A DNA stretch of 64,000 bases from Ulvibacter antarcticus (GCF_003688405.1 NZ_REFC01000014.1:124001-188000), one strand, 5' to 3'; counted from the first letter of the stretch, positions 54,493 through 63,881 are shown. Notes: generated by a model not told the origin, from the letters alone. Numbers and translations are program-made.

Positions 54493-55502
54493 AAAACACT
54501 GGTAAAATAATTGTTCTGGCTTATCCAGACACTTTCGTAACTGTGAGTGACGAATGGATTTGTAAATTTCTTCCGTTGGTAGGGCTGGGAACCCGTCACT
54601 ACATTAAAGCTGGCCACGCGGCTTTGGTACTCATTGAGAATGAAAGCGGGGAGGCGCGTTATTTTGACTTCGGAAGGTATGTAACTCCAAAGGGACATGG
54701 CAGGGTGCGAGGGGCTAATACAGATGTTGAACTTATACTTCCCTTTAATGCCTTAATTGATGAGAATCACAGTTTGAAAAATCTAAAGGAGTTTTTATTG
54801 TGGCTAGACGCAAACCCTCAAAAAACACACGGAGAAGGAAGGTTGATCGCTTCAGTCTGTGAGTCGGTTGATTATAATTTGGCGAACGATTTTATTTATA
54901 CGTTGCAACAAAAAGGAAGTGTACGTTATGGAGCTTTCAGTCAGACGGAGAGCAATTGTTCTCGATTTGTCACAGACACGATTTTGGCCGCAACTCAGGA
55001 AAAGGAAATTCAAATGGCCTTAAAGTTTAATAAACTTTTCACTCCAAGTACTGTAGGAAATGTAGAAAAAGCAGCAACCAAAAATGAGGTTTACGTAGTT
55101 GAAAATGGAGTGATAAGCGGGTTCAATAGTACCGCTTTTAAAGAGAATCTCACTAATTATTTTCATAAAAATCGTCCTGCTTCAGAAATGCGGGAATTGC
55201 CAAAGTTGCCTATTAATGCTCAAAAATTGACTGGAACAGGAAGTAATGCCTGGTTTGAATTGGTTTCTGAAAAATTGCCGAAAGATCACTTCAGAATAAA
55301 GAGGTACAATGATCATCATGAAATGGATTTTGACGGTATCTATAAAGCTTCAGAAGTATTTGATGCTACAAGTCCATTTCAATTTATCCACGACTCTCAT
55401 TGTGGGTATTGCCATATTCTTCAGAAAAATAAAAAGATAAAATTTGAAAAGATAGTAGCCTACTCGGAAGCTAGTTCATTGCTGAAGGTTCACTCAATTT
55501 AA
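54489..55502 (+). CDS. DUF6695-type protein with NlpC/P60-like His/Cys pattern
   Basis: The 337-residue protein begins at a TTG overlapping the NRDE stop by 4 bases. The first half has AGHAALVLIENESGEARYFD (His43) and later SQTESNCSRFVTD (Cys157), the His-before-Cys order of permuted papain-like (NlpC/P60) amidases. The second half (about 230-337) has SNAWFELVSE, FRIKRYNDHHEMDFDGIY and an HCGYCH motif. I think it is a DUF6695 protein. The catalytic reading is inference. There is no signal peptide. Its end overlaps the convergent apaG by 32 bases. Confidence 0.75.
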   Translation: MKNTGKIIVLAYPDTFVTVSDEWICKFLPLVGLGTRHYIKAGHAALVLIENESGEARYFDFGRYVTPKGHGRVRGANTDVELILPFNALIDENHSLKNLKEFLLWLDANPQKTHGEGRLIASVCESVDYNLANDFIYTLQQKGSVRYGAFSQTESNCSRFVTDTILAATQEKEIQMALKFNKLFTPSTVGNVEKAATKNEVYVVENGVISGFNSTAFKENLTNYFHKNRPASEMRELPKLPINAQKLTGTGSNAWFELVSEKLPKDHFRIKRYNDHHEMDFDGIYKASEVFDATSPFQFIHDSHCGYCHILQKNKKIKFEKIVAYSEASSLLKVHSI

Positions 55503-55857
55503 AGGAAGGGATCATCACTCTAAACTTACGAGTGCTCGTGAAATTCACCATATTATAATGTCCTTTCATGGATCCAAAGGGCGAAAGCAGCAAACAACCG
55601 CTGCTATATTCATGTTTTTCTCCCGGTAGAATAACCGGCTTCTTGCCAATTACACCATCACCTTCAATTACTTCGACATTGTTCAAGGCATCGCTGATTC
55701 GCCAATGTCTGGATAATAATTGCACCACATCTTTTCCTTGATTTTCAATAGTAACGGTATATCCGAAGGCATACTGCATTTTATAGTCCTTATAAAATGT
55801 GCCTTCAAAACTGGTCTTGACGGAGACCTTTATACCTTGCGTTACTTGTTGAACCAT
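55471..55857 (-). CDS. apaG: ApaG-domain protein
   Basis: The 128-residue protein matches ApaG throughout: GIKVSVKTSFEGTFY, FGYTVTIENQGKDVVQLLSRHWRISDA, VEGDGVIGKKPVILPGEKHEYSSGC and SFGSMKGHYNM-like region. It has an FN3-type beta sandwich. In Enterobacteria it is linked to cobalt/magnesium efflux, but its biochemical role is open. Its ATG overlaps the stop of the DUF3667 gene by one base. Confidence 0.94.
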   Translation of the reverse strand: MVQQVTQGIKVSVKTSFEGTFYKDYKMQYAFGYTVTIENQGKDVVQLLSRHWRISDALNNVEVIEGDGVIGKKPVILPGEKHEYSSGCLLLSPFGSMKGHYNMVNFTSTRKFRVMIPSFKLSEPSAMN

Positions 55858-56999
55858 TAATACGTGGCAGCTGAGATTAGAAAAAATATTGATATAGCAA
55901 ATGTGGCACTTATGCCGAAAACTATATTTAAAAATACGAATTTAATAATAGTTAACAAGCGTCCTTGTTTATAAAAATTGCGTAGGGCTTTATAAAAATA
56001 AAAGGGTCCGATAAGCAAGAATAATATGCCAGTAAGTATTTTGGCGCCAATTAATATATCAGGGATAAGGATTAGTAGCATCGCCAGAAATAGAAAGCTG
56101 AAAATATGGAAGATAAATATCATATGTTCAATAAAACTAAATTTGCTTTTTGAATAAATAAGCCAGAAGAAAATGGCGAAAAATGGCGTAAAAAAGAACA
56201 GAAAGAATGGAATTTTTTGAATCATATATTCGAAAAAGGCAACGGGACTATCCTTAAAACGCTGTACCGAATCATTCTTGTTGTATATCCAGCGATTGAA
56301 TGGAGTGTTTTTATGATGAAGGCTGTCGAGTGCTACGTTAGCATCTTTGATTTTATATACATTGTAATAGTCTTTATAAAGAGAATAACGCCCTGAAATT
56401 CGTTCTCCCCAGGGCATTGCGGCAAGTTCTTCTTCACTCACAAATTTAATATCAGCCGCAGTTTTCTTTTCCCAAGTTGAGATAGTGTCATTGTTTAGAA
56501 CGATCGCGTCATCTGTAAATTTGATGTCGTCAATTGAGTTTGTTTGATGTGTTACTTTGATGTTTTCCTTATTGGCTTCGGAAAGAGTGTCGTTTGCGGT
56601 TAGTGCGGAATCTGTATTAAAATTTACCAAGGAATCGGGGCTTCCTAGACTTATTAGTAAACCTTGAAGCAAAAAGTAGATAATCGAAACACTTAGGTAA
56701 AATCGGAAGGGATTTGCGTATTTGAGTCGCTGTCCATTTACGTAATTCCGGGTCATGACTCCCGGCTTAAACAGTAAGTCTTTAATGGTGTATCGAAGTC
56801 GGGAATCGTAGGTAAAAATACTGCTCAAAAACTGTCCGACGAAATCTTTTAACGAAAGTTGTTTTGTACTATTTAATTGAGAACAATAGGGACAATATAC
56901 GTCGCTAAGATCTAAAGGTTGGCTACAATTTAGGCATTCCACACCTCGATACTTGACGGCTTTTCGATTGTTGTATGACGCGATTTTTTTGTCCTTCAT
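55857..56999 (-). CDS. DUF3667 membrane protein with N-terminal zinc ribbon
   Basis: The 380-residue protein starts with a zinc ribbon (CLNCSQPLDLSDVYCPYC, about residues 20-37), then the DUF3667 signature (FLSSIFTYDSRLRYTIKDLLFKPGVMTRNYVNGQRLKYANPFRFYLSVSI), a polar loop of ~150 residues and a cluster of hydrophobic helices at the end. It is an inner membrane protein of unknown function common in Bacteroidota. It is coupled to apaG by a one-base overlap. Confidence 0.9.
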   Translation of the reverse strand: MKDKKIASYNNRKAVKYRGVECLNCSQPLDLSDVYCPYCSQLNSTKQLSLKDFVGQFLSSIFTYDSRLRYTIKDLLFKPGVMTRNYVNGQRLKYANPFRFYLSVSIIYFLLQGLLISLGSPDSLVNFNTDSALTANDTLSEANKENIKVTHQTNSIDDIKFTDDAIVLNNDTISTWEKKTAADIKFVSEEELAAMPWGERISGRYSLYKDYYNVYKIKDANVALDSLHHKNTPFNRWIYNKNDSVQRFKDSPVAFFEYMIQKIPFFLFFFTPFFAIFFWLIYSKSKFSFIEHMIFIFHIFSFLFLAMLLILIPDILIGAKILTGILFLLIGPFYFYKALRNFYKQGRLLTIIKFVFLNIVFGISATFAISIFFLISAATY

Positions 57000-57026
57000 A
57001 CAATAAAGATAAGGCGTTTTTGCTAT

Positions 57027-58415
57027 TTATTGCTCAAAAATCTCGCGTCTGTGTAGTGATGGGTTTGTTGCCACAAATTCTTCCAGCACTTGAAAGAAGT
57101 TAAGAATTTCGGTTTCAGTATTCCCGGAGTTAATTGTGACGAGGCGAATAAACTGCACATTATTGAAAGTGCCATATCCAACCATGAGTTTTCCTTTCTC
57201 GTATAACTCTGTGCATAATGTCTGTGCCGGAATGTTTTTATAATTGAAACAGATCGAAATGGATTCTTCGTAGCTAAAGAGCGAATATTCTGGGTTATTC
57301 TGGATGTAATTTCTTGCTACATTGGCCAAATGAAACTGATTATCGACTATCTTTTCGAGGCCTTTGGTACCTACAGATTTCCATAATGTCCAGAGTTTTA
57401 AAGCATCATTTCTTCTACCACATTGAATCGATGTCTTTCCAAGGTTGTAATCATCACCATCTGTTTGATATAAATAGGCCGCATCATTGGAGAACGAGTC
57501 GTTTAGATATTTTTTATGCTGTGTAATAATTATGGAACAGGTGAGTGGAGTTCCTAGCATCTTATGTGCATTAAAACTAAAGGAATCTGTTTGGTTGAGT
57601 CCGTTGAGTAGGTGTTTATACTTTTTACTGAAAATGACACTTCCGCAATATGCGCCATCTACATGAAGCCATAAATTATATGCTTTGCAAATTACACTTA
57701 GTGGAGGGATTTCATCGAAAGCTCCTAAAACTGTGGTTCCTGCGGTCGAATTGACGAAGAAAGGGTGAAAACCATTGGCGATATCTTTTTTAACGGCCAC
57801 TTCCAGCTTTTCAGGCCGCATTTGCCCTTTTTCATTGGTTTCAACATATCGTACCTGATCTCGGCCAACGCCCATAAAGGCAGCATTTTTAGGTATAGAA
57901 TAATGCGATTCGGAAGAGGTGTATAAGGTTAGTTTTTGTGATACGCCGCTGTTTTTTATAGAAGCGTTAAACGCATCTCTCGCCATAACCATAGCCATAA
58001 AGTTGCTCATAGAACCGCCCGGTGCAAAAGTCCCATCACTATCTTTAGCATAGCCAATTATATCACATACCTTATGTAAGATTTCTTTTTCAATCCCAAC
58101 TTGTGGACCCGCGACTTTATAAGTGTACATGCTATTGTTAAGTAACACTGCCAATAGATCACCAAGGGTAGCCTTGGAATTTCGACCTCCAAATAACTGA
58201 TTAAAAAAAAGCTTTGTTGCAGTACGAGGGGTGTTGAGAACTAACTTCTCTAATGTCTCTTCAAAAAATGCTTCAGAAGCTGGGGTATCTTTTAGAGAAA
58301 TATCCAGAGTGTTGAAAAGTTCTTCCGGAGCTATAGGTGTTGCTACTGGTTGCTCACTTTCAGTTTTCAATAAACGGTCTGCGATCTTGTTAAAAAGAGC
58401 CAGGTCTTTTTTCAT
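57027..58415 (-). CDS. Group II PLP-dependent amino acid decarboxylase
   Basis: The 462-residue fold type I enzyme has FAPGGSMSNFMAMVMARD, a substrate loop with SSESHYSIPKNAAFMG, VNSTAGTTVLGAFDEI, LWLHVDGAYCGSVIFS and the PLP Lys285 in FSFNAHKMLGTPL. That places it with glutamate, cysteine sulfinate, diaminobutyrate and aromatic amino acid decarboxylases. Length fits the short bacterial forms. The substrate cannot be settled by eye. It lies 27 bases before the DUF3667 gene on the same strand. Confidence 0.9.
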   Translation of the reverse strand: MKKDLALFNKIADRLLKTESEQPVATPIAPEELFNTLDISLKDTPASEAFFEETLEKLVLNTPRTATKLFFNQLFGGRNSKATLGDLLAVLLNNSMYTYKVAGPQVGIEKEILHKVCDIIGYAKDSDGTFAPGGSMSNFMAMVMARDAFNASIKNSGVSQKLTLYTSSESHYSIPKNAAFMGVGRDQVRYVETNEKGQMRPEKLEVAVKKDIANGFHPFFVNSTAGTTVLGAFDEIPPLSVICKAYNLWLHVDGAYCGSVIFSKKYKHLLNGLNQTDSFSFNAHKMLGTPLTCSIIITQHKKYLNDSFSNDAAYLYQTDGDDYNLGKTSIQCGRRNDALKLWTLWKSVGTKGLEKIVDNQFHLANVARNYIQNNPEYSLFSYEESISICFNYKNIPAQTLCTELYEKGKLMVGYGTFNNVQFIRLVTINSGNTETEILNFFQVLEEFVATNPSLHRREIFEQ

Positions 58416-58469
58416 TGTAATTTTTTTTATTGGATGTATTTTCAGAAAAGAACTTACAAAAAAAACGAT

Positions 58470-59723
58470 CTAATTATTGGTAATGTTGGTAGAGTTTGCA
58501 GCGCCTCTGCCTAGAATTCGATCATATCTGGCGCCCATTTCTCGGTAATAGACCAGTACGGTATAATCATTTTCTGTTTGCCAGAAGTTTCCATCTATGG
58601 CTCCTTCATCAATGCTGCCGTCCCGATTTACTAACACATATTTGTAGTTATAAAATCCTTGTTTAAAAAGGCGAGTGCTTTTATAAGTATCGCTTTTTGA
58701 ATCGTATTTCATATAAGTAGAGCCATCTATTGTCCAGTTGTTAAAATTGCCATAGATGTGCAGTTCTTTATCAGCAATATCATCATAATACATGAGGTTG
58801 AAGTGCATGCGCACATATTCGGCTTCAATATCCGGATTCTGGACATCGATATTTCGAACGACAAAATTACCATTGATATCAGGGTTGTAAGTATAGGGGC
58901 GATCTTTTCTTGAGATATTGGTATATAGATAATTTTCGTAAATATCGGTTACTTCCACACGACGTACACCGTTGGATGCCGAACGAACATCTTTATTGTC
59001 GAAAAACAGAAATTCATTTCCTCCCCAAAAAGCAGCTTCTTTATCATAACGATAGATCAGTTTTGACCCGATTGTGTACTGAGGTACTAAATTGGTGATC
59101 GCAGTTTTTATATTACTATTCTGAAGTACCAATGCATGCACATTCTGTTTGGGGTTTATTAGAAGCAAGGTAGGAGAGTCTATTTCGAACTGTACCACTT
59201 GTTTTTCATGGATATAAGAAATATCCCGTGAGCGTTTTATACTAACTTCAACATTTAATAAATCTTCATAAACCATAAATTTACGGGTGAAAATCAGTTC
59301 ATTGCTGTCGTTATAGATGCTTAAAAGATAATTTCCGCTCTTATTGATCGATCTAGTTTCCCTATTTGGGATAGACAATGTATAATGAGAAAATATTTGA
59401 AGCGTGTTAAACGAGTTTTCGTAAGTTTCAATACGAACCTCGTCGAAACCATTAAGGTATTCCCCTTTGGAAAGGTCGCTTGGAGTCCAATCGAAGTTAT
59501 AATGTGTTATTTTGTAGTAATAGTCTGCTTCGTCACCATGAATATCGTCGAACGAAAGTTCGAGCCTTTCACCTAGCCGAATAATTGGTAGTTCCGATTG
59601 GGCAGATGATCCTTTAAATTCGACGGTGCTAATGTACGAGGGCTCATTCTTTTCCTGAACCTGTGCTATTACAGGAAGAAGGAAAGTTAAAAGTAATAGC
59701 GTGCTGCAAAATTGTTTTGTCAT
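58470..59723 (-). CDS. Type IX secretion system Plug protein (DUF5103)
   Basis: With ATG 59723 the protein is 417 residues and starts with a signal peptide (LLPVIAQ). The body (ELSFDDIHGDEADYYYKITHYNFDWTPSDLSKGEYLNGF; YTLSIPNRETRSINKSGNYLLSIYN) is DUF5103, the family of the Plug protein that closes the SprA translocon from the periplasm in Flavobacterium johnsoniae. It fits the T9SS parts and cargo elsewhere in the window. It is divergent from nqrA, with 189 bases between. Confidence 0.9.
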   Translation of the reverse strand: MTKQFCSTLLLLTFLLPVIAQVQEKNEPSYISTVEFKGSSAQSELPIIRLGERLELSFDDIHGDEADYYYKITHYNFDWTPSDLSKGEYLNGFDEVRIETYENSFNTLQIFSHYTLSIPNRETRSINKSGNYLLSIYNDSNELIFTRKFMVYEDLLNVEVSIKRSRDISYIHEKQVVQFEIDSPTLLLINPKQNVHALVLQNSNIKTAITNLVPQYTIGSKLIYRYDKEAAFWGGNEFLFFDNKDVRSASNGVRRVEVTDIYENYLYTNISRKDRPYTYNPDINGNFVVRNIDVQNPDIEAEYVRMHFNLMYYDDIADKELHIYGNFNNWTIDGSTYMKYDSKSDTYKSTRLFKQGFYNYKYVLVNRDGSIDEGAIDGNFWQTENDYTVLVYYREMGARYDRILGRGAANSTNITNN

Positions 59724-59844
59724 TGAACAAATTTTAGTGGTTAAAGATAAGCAAATTTTGTGCCTCAAAATCACCTTATGAAATCCTATAGTCATTTCTT
59801 AAGAAAATTATAAATTTTTATTATGTGATGCTACATTAAATTTA

Positions 59845-59852
59845 TAAATTTG
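59845..59852 (+). promoter_or_regulatory. -7 promoter element for the nqr operon
   Basis: TAAATTTG, an exact TAnnTTTG match 60 bases before the nqrA ATG. A small stem in the leader (CCCGA at 59863-59867 with TCGGG at 59874-59878) follows. Confidence 0.65.
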
Positions 59853-59912
59853 CACTCCCAAACCCGAATGTCATCGGGAGCGGAACAAAAGAGAACTTAA
59901 CACAAGTATTCT

Positions 59913-61265
59913 ATGTCTAAAGACATTAAGATTAAAAAAGGTCTTACAATTAGATTAAAAGGCGAAGCTGATAAAACACTTTCCAACGCGCCACGTTCAA
60001 GAACATTTGCTGTAAATCCATCGAACTTTCACTTGATTACACCTAAAATGGTGGTTAAAGAAGGAGCGAAGATTTTGGCAGGTGACACGATTTTTTATTC
60101 TAAAAGTAAGGAAGAAATTAAGTTTGTTTCTCCCGTAAGCGGAACCTTAACGACTATTGCAAGAGGTGCAAAGCGAGTTATTACTCAAATCACTATCGAA
60201 GCAGATTCACAAGACTCCTTTAAGGACTTCGGAAGTGTAAATCCGGAAACCATCGAAGCGAATGCTCTAAAAGAACATTTGCTTGCTTCAGGTTGTTGGC
60301 CGTTTATTAAACAACGTCCGTACGATGTGATTGCAAATCCGGATGTAAGTCCGAAAGCGATTTTTGTATCTGCCTACGCGACGGCTCCATTGGCTGCCGA
60401 CTATGATTACACCTTAAAAGGAAAAGAAAAGTTTTTGCAAGCTGCTTTAACGGCTCTTGGAAAATTAACTTCTGGTCAGGTACATGTTTCGGTAGGAAGT
60501 GAGGCTAAATCACCATTTTCTGATCTACAAGGGATTAATTTACACCGTGTTTCCGGGCCACATCCGGCAGGGAACGTAGGTACGCAAATCGCTAAGATCG
60601 ATCCAGTAAACAAAGGAGAGACTGTTTGGACGGTTTCACCTCAGGATTTGGTAATTATTGGGGAGTTATTACTTACTGGAAAGTTTAATGCAGAACGAAT
60701 AGTGGCTTTGGCAGGATCGCCTGTAAAGACACCAAAATATTATAGAACGAAAATTGGAGCTGAGGTTTCTACTTTCTTGTACGATGCTGGTTTAGACGAA
60801 GAAAACGTACGTGTTATCAACGGAAATGTTTTAACCGGTAATAAAATATCACCAAAAGGATTTTTAGGATATTACAGTGATGCTATCACAGTGATTCCTG
60901 AAGGAGACGATTACGAACTATTCGGTTGGAACAAGCCGGTTTTTAATAAGATTTCTCCTTCAAGAGCAATGACTTTTTCTTGGATGTTTCCGAAGAAAAA
61001 ATACGATCTTGACACAAATACTAACGGAGAACATAGAGCATTTGTAGTTACTGGTAATTACGAAGAAGTTTTTCCTTTAGACATTTATCCATTACAAATT
61101 CTGAAGGCGTGTATGGTTCAGGATCTTGATGCTATGGAGGCTTTGGGAATGTACGAAGTAGCTCCTGAAGATTTTGCACTTACAGAGTTTATCTGTGTAT
61201 CTAAGCAACCACATCAGGAAATTATTCGAAATGGTCTTGATTTAATGTATAAAGAAATAGGGTAA
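59913..61265 (+). CDS. nqrA: Na+-translocating NADH:quinone reductase subunit A
   Basis: The 450-residue soluble subunit has the NqrA layout: IKIKKGLTIRLKGEADKTL, RTFAVNPSNFHLITPKMVVKEG, SGCWPFIKQRPYDVIANPD, VGTQIAKIDPVNKGETVW and KACMVQDLDAMEALGMYEVAPEDFAL. It sits on the membrane part of Nqr, which passes electrons from NADH to quinone (menaquinone here) and pumps Na+. It is first in the operon, 4 bases before nqrB. Confidence 0.97.
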   Translation: MSKDIKIKKGLTIRLKGEADKTLSNAPRSRTFAVNPSNFHLITPKMVVKEGAKILAGDTIFYSKSKEEIKFVSPVSGTLTTIARGAKRVITQITIEADSQDSFKDFGSVNPETIEANALKEHLLASGCWPFIKQRPYDVIANPDVSPKAIFVSAYATAPLAADYDYTLKGKEKFLQAALTALGKLTSGQVHVSVGSEAKSPFSDLQGINLHRVSGPHPAGNVGTQIAKIDPVNKGETVWTVSPQDLVIIGELLLTGKFNAERIVALAGSPVKTPKYYRTKIGAEVSTFLYDAGLDEENVRVINGNVLTGNKISPKGFLGYYSDAITVIPEGDDYELFGWNKPVFNKISPSRAMTFSWMFPKKKYDLDTNTNGEHRAFVVTGNYEEVFPLDIYPLQILKACMVQDLDAMEALGMYEVAPEDFALTEFICVSKQPHQEIIRNGLDLMYKEIG

Positions 61266-61269
61266 CGCT

Positions 61270-62478
61270 ATGGGCTTAAAACAAAATTTACATAAGCTAA
61301 AAGAGAAATATAAAGGGACAAAGATGGCTCCTGCGTTTAACGCAATCCATACCTTTTTATATCTGCCAAATGAGACTACACACTCTGGAGGGCATGTTCG
61401 TGCTGCAGATGATTTAAAGCGTACAATGAACACTGTTATCATGGCCTTAGTACCGTGTTTGATCTTCGGTATGTTTAATGCTGGATATCAATATCACTTG
61501 GCACTAGGAGATATTCAGGCAGTTTCTAGTGGTTTTTTTAGCAGCGAATTCTGGAACTGGGATAACCTGGTTATCGGACTTTGGAAAGTATTGCCTCTAG
61601 TAATTGTATCCTATGGAGTAGGTCTTGCTGTAGAATTTATATTTGCAATGATTAAAGGTCATGAGGTTGAAGAAGGGTACTTAGTAACGGGAATGTTAGT
61701 TCCTTTAATTGTACCTATCGATATTCCTCTTTGGATGCTTACTATTGCCGTTATTTTTGGTGTGGTTATAGGAAAAGAAGTGTTTGGTGGAACAGGGATG
61801 AATATCTTAAACCCTGCATTGACCATTCGTGCTTTTCTTTTCTTCGCATATCCTACATGGATGAGTGGTGATAAAGTATGGGTTCACGGTGCTGTTGAAA
61901 GAGTTGGACAACCCGACGCGATTTCAGGAGAAACAATATTAGGAAGTCTTGCTCAGAGCAACCCTGCCGGTTACGACTGGTTGGATATGTTCTACGGGTT
62001 TATTCCCGGATCTGTTGGAGAAACTTCCACACTACTAATATTATTAGGTGCCTTATTCCTGATTTATTCAAAAATTGGAAGCTGGAGAATTATGGTGTCG
62101 GCGGTTGTTGGAGCACTTATTATGGGCTTTATCTTTAATAGTGTAGTGGATGCGGGTATAATTACTGAAACTAGTAAATTCTACGGATTAATGAGTACCG
62201 AATTCTGGCAACATCTTATAATTGGTGGTTTAGCCTTTGGTATTGTCTATATGGCAACCGATCCGGTAACTGCTTCTCAAACAAATAAAGGGAAATGGAT
62301 CTACGGATTTCTAATTGGATTTATTTCTGTCCTTATTCGTGTTTTTAATCCTGCTTATCCGGAAGGTGTAATGTTAGCGATCTTGCTTATGAATGTGTTT
62401 GCACCTACGATCGATCATTATGTGATTCAAGGCAATATAAAGAAAAGAATGAAGCGTTTAAAAGTTAAAACAGCGTAA
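61270..62478 (+). CDS. nqrB: Na+-translocating NADH:quinone reductase subunit B
   Basis: The 402-residue membrane subunit has about ten helices and the NqrB marks THSGGHVRAADDLKRTMN, GHEVEEGYLVTGMLVPLIVP, GGTGMNILNPALTIRAFLFF and MATDPVTASQTNKGKWIYG. The covalent FMN threonine site reads DAISGETILG (Thr222), where the usual core is SGAT; the threonine is kept but the preceding Ala is Glu. It forms the main Na+ path with NqrD and NqrE. Two bases separate it from nqrC. Confidence 0.96.
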   Translation: MGLKQNLHKLKEKYKGTKMAPAFNAIHTFLYLPNETTHSGGHVRAADDLKRTMNTVIMALVPCLIFGMFNAGYQYHLALGDIQAVSSGFFSSEFWNWDNLVIGLWKVLPLVIVSYGVGLAVEFIFAMIKGHEVEEGYLVTGMLVPLIVPIDIPLWMLTIAVIFGVVIGKEVFGGTGMNILNPALTIRAFLFFAYPTWMSGDKVWVHGAVERVGQPDAISGETILGSLAQSNPAGYDWLDMFYGFIPGSVGETSTLLILLGALFLIYSKIGSWRIMVSAVVGALIMGFIFNSVVDAGIITETSKFYGLMSTEFWQHLIIGGLAFGIVYMATDPVTASQTNKGKWIYGFLIGFISVLIRVFNPAYPEGVMLAILLMNVFAPTIDHYVIQGNIKKRMKRLKVKTA

Positions 62479-62480
62479 TC

Positions 62481-63230
62481 ATGGCAAAGAATACAGATAA
62501 AAATAGTTATACGATCATCTTTGCGATTGTAATGGTTTTGGTAGTAGGATCTATCCTCGCCGGACTTGCGCAAGGTTTAAGAAGCACGATCAAGCAAAAC
62601 GAACGCTTTGAAAAGATGCAGAATATACTGTATGCAATGGGCGTAAATGATAACGAAGGAGATGGCGATGTGAATTTTATCCCAACTAAAACGGTTGAAG
62701 CAGACTTTAATAAGTACGTTAAAAAGCAACTAGTAATCCAAGGTACAGATGTTTCCGAAGATAAAGAGGCTTTTCTTATTGATCTTAATAAAGAAAAGGA
62801 GAAAGCAAAAGACCCATCTTATAAAAGAAGATTGCCACTGTTTGTTGGTGAGAAAGAGGGAGAGACTTTTTATGTAATTCCCGTTCGAGGAAAAGGACTT
62901 TGGGATGCGATCTGGGGATTTATAGCAATCGATAAAGATTTTGTTGTTCAAGGTGTATTTTTCGATCATAAGGGTGAAACTCCAGGATTGGGAGGAGAAA
63001 TTAAACAACGTTACTTTATGGATGACTTTACAGGGGAGCACATTTTGTCTGGGGAAGCGTTTGAAGGGATTACTGTGGCAAAAGGTAATAATGATCCTTT
63101 AAATAAAGACAAAGACGATAATGAAGTGGATGCATTGGCAGGAGCTACAATAACCGGAGACGGAGTTACAGCAATGATCAAGAAGGATATGAGAATGTAT
63201 TTGCCTTATCTAAAAACTTTAAAACAATAA
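62481..63230 (+). CDS. nqrC: Na+-translocating NADH:quinone reductase subunit C
   Basis: The 249-residue protein has one N-terminal membrane helix (YTIIFAIVMVLVVGSILAGLA) and a periplasmic FMN-binding domain. The covalent FMN site is VDALAGATITGDGV with Thr223. Further marks are GKGLWDAIWGFIAID and GETPGLGGEIKQR. It relays electrons between the other Nqr flavins. Length is typical. Confidence 0.97.
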   Translation: MAKNTDKNSYTIIFAIVMVLVVGSILAGLAQGLRSTIKQNERFEKMQNILYAMGVNDNEGDGDVNFIPTKTVEADFNKYVKKQLVIQGTDVSEDKEAFLIDLNKEKEKAKDPSYKRRLPLFVGEKEGETFYVIPVRGKGLWDAIWGFIAIDKDFVVQGVFFDHKGETPGLGGEIKQRYFMDDFTGEHILSGEAFEGITVAKGNNDPLNKDKDDNEVDALAGATITGDGVTAMIKKDMRMYLPYLKTLKQ

Positions 63231-63233
63231 ATT

Positions 63234-63881
63234 ATGGGATTACTTTCGAAAAAAGACAGTAAGTTAATTTTAGACCCATTGGCAGATGACAACCCAATTA
63301 CCATACAGGTACTGGGAATTTGTTCTGCTCTTGCAATTACAGCACAGCTAAAAGCTTCTATTGTCATGGCCATTTCGGTATTGTTCGTATTGGGTGTTGG
63401 AAACGTGGTAATTTCTTTGATGCGGAATATCATCCCATCGAAAATTAGAATTATTGTACAACTAATTGTAGTTGCAACGCTTGTAATTATTGTTGATCAA
63501 GTACTGAAAGCTTTTGCATATGAACTAAGTAAAGAATTATCTGTATTTATTGGTTTGATTATCACAAACTGTATCATTATGGGGCGTTTTGAAGCATTTG
63601 CTTTAGGAAACGGACCTTGGCGTTCATTCCTTGATGGAATTGGAAATGCCGCTGGTTATGGTGTTATTCTAATCATCGTTGGATTCTTTCGTGAGTTACT
63701 AGGGTCTGGAACATTACTCGGTTTTAAAGTACTGGGAGATCCTATCGCTAAAACAGGATTGTATTCTATTGGTTATGAAAATAACGGATTTATGTTATTA
63801 TCACCAATGGCATTGATCATTGTAGGACTCATAATCTGGGTACAACGTTCAAGAAATAAAGCATTAATTGAAGAAAACTAA
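63234..63881 (+). CDS. nqrD: Na+-translocating NADH:quinone reductase subunit D
   Basis: The 215-residue integral membrane subunit has six helices and the conserved QVLGICSALAITAQLKAS, VGLIITNCIIMGR-like segment (VFIGLIITNCIIMGRFEAFA, with a cysteine that helps bind the iron centre) and FFRELLGSGTLLGF. It pairs with NqrE in an inverted-topology dimer. A 71-base gap with 7-bp repeats separates it from nqrE, unlike the 2-4 base gaps elsewhere in the operon. Confidence 0.97.
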   Translation: MGLLSKKDSKLILDPLADDNPITIQVLGICSALAITAQLKASIVMAISVLFVLGVGNVVISLMRNIIPSKIRIIVQLIVVATLVIIVDQVLKAFAYELSKELSVFIGLIITNCIIMGRFEAFALGNGPWRSFLDGIGNAAGYGVILIIVGFFRELLGSGTLLGFKVLGDPIAKTGLYSIGYENNGFMLLSPMALIIVGLIIWVQRSRNKALIEEN

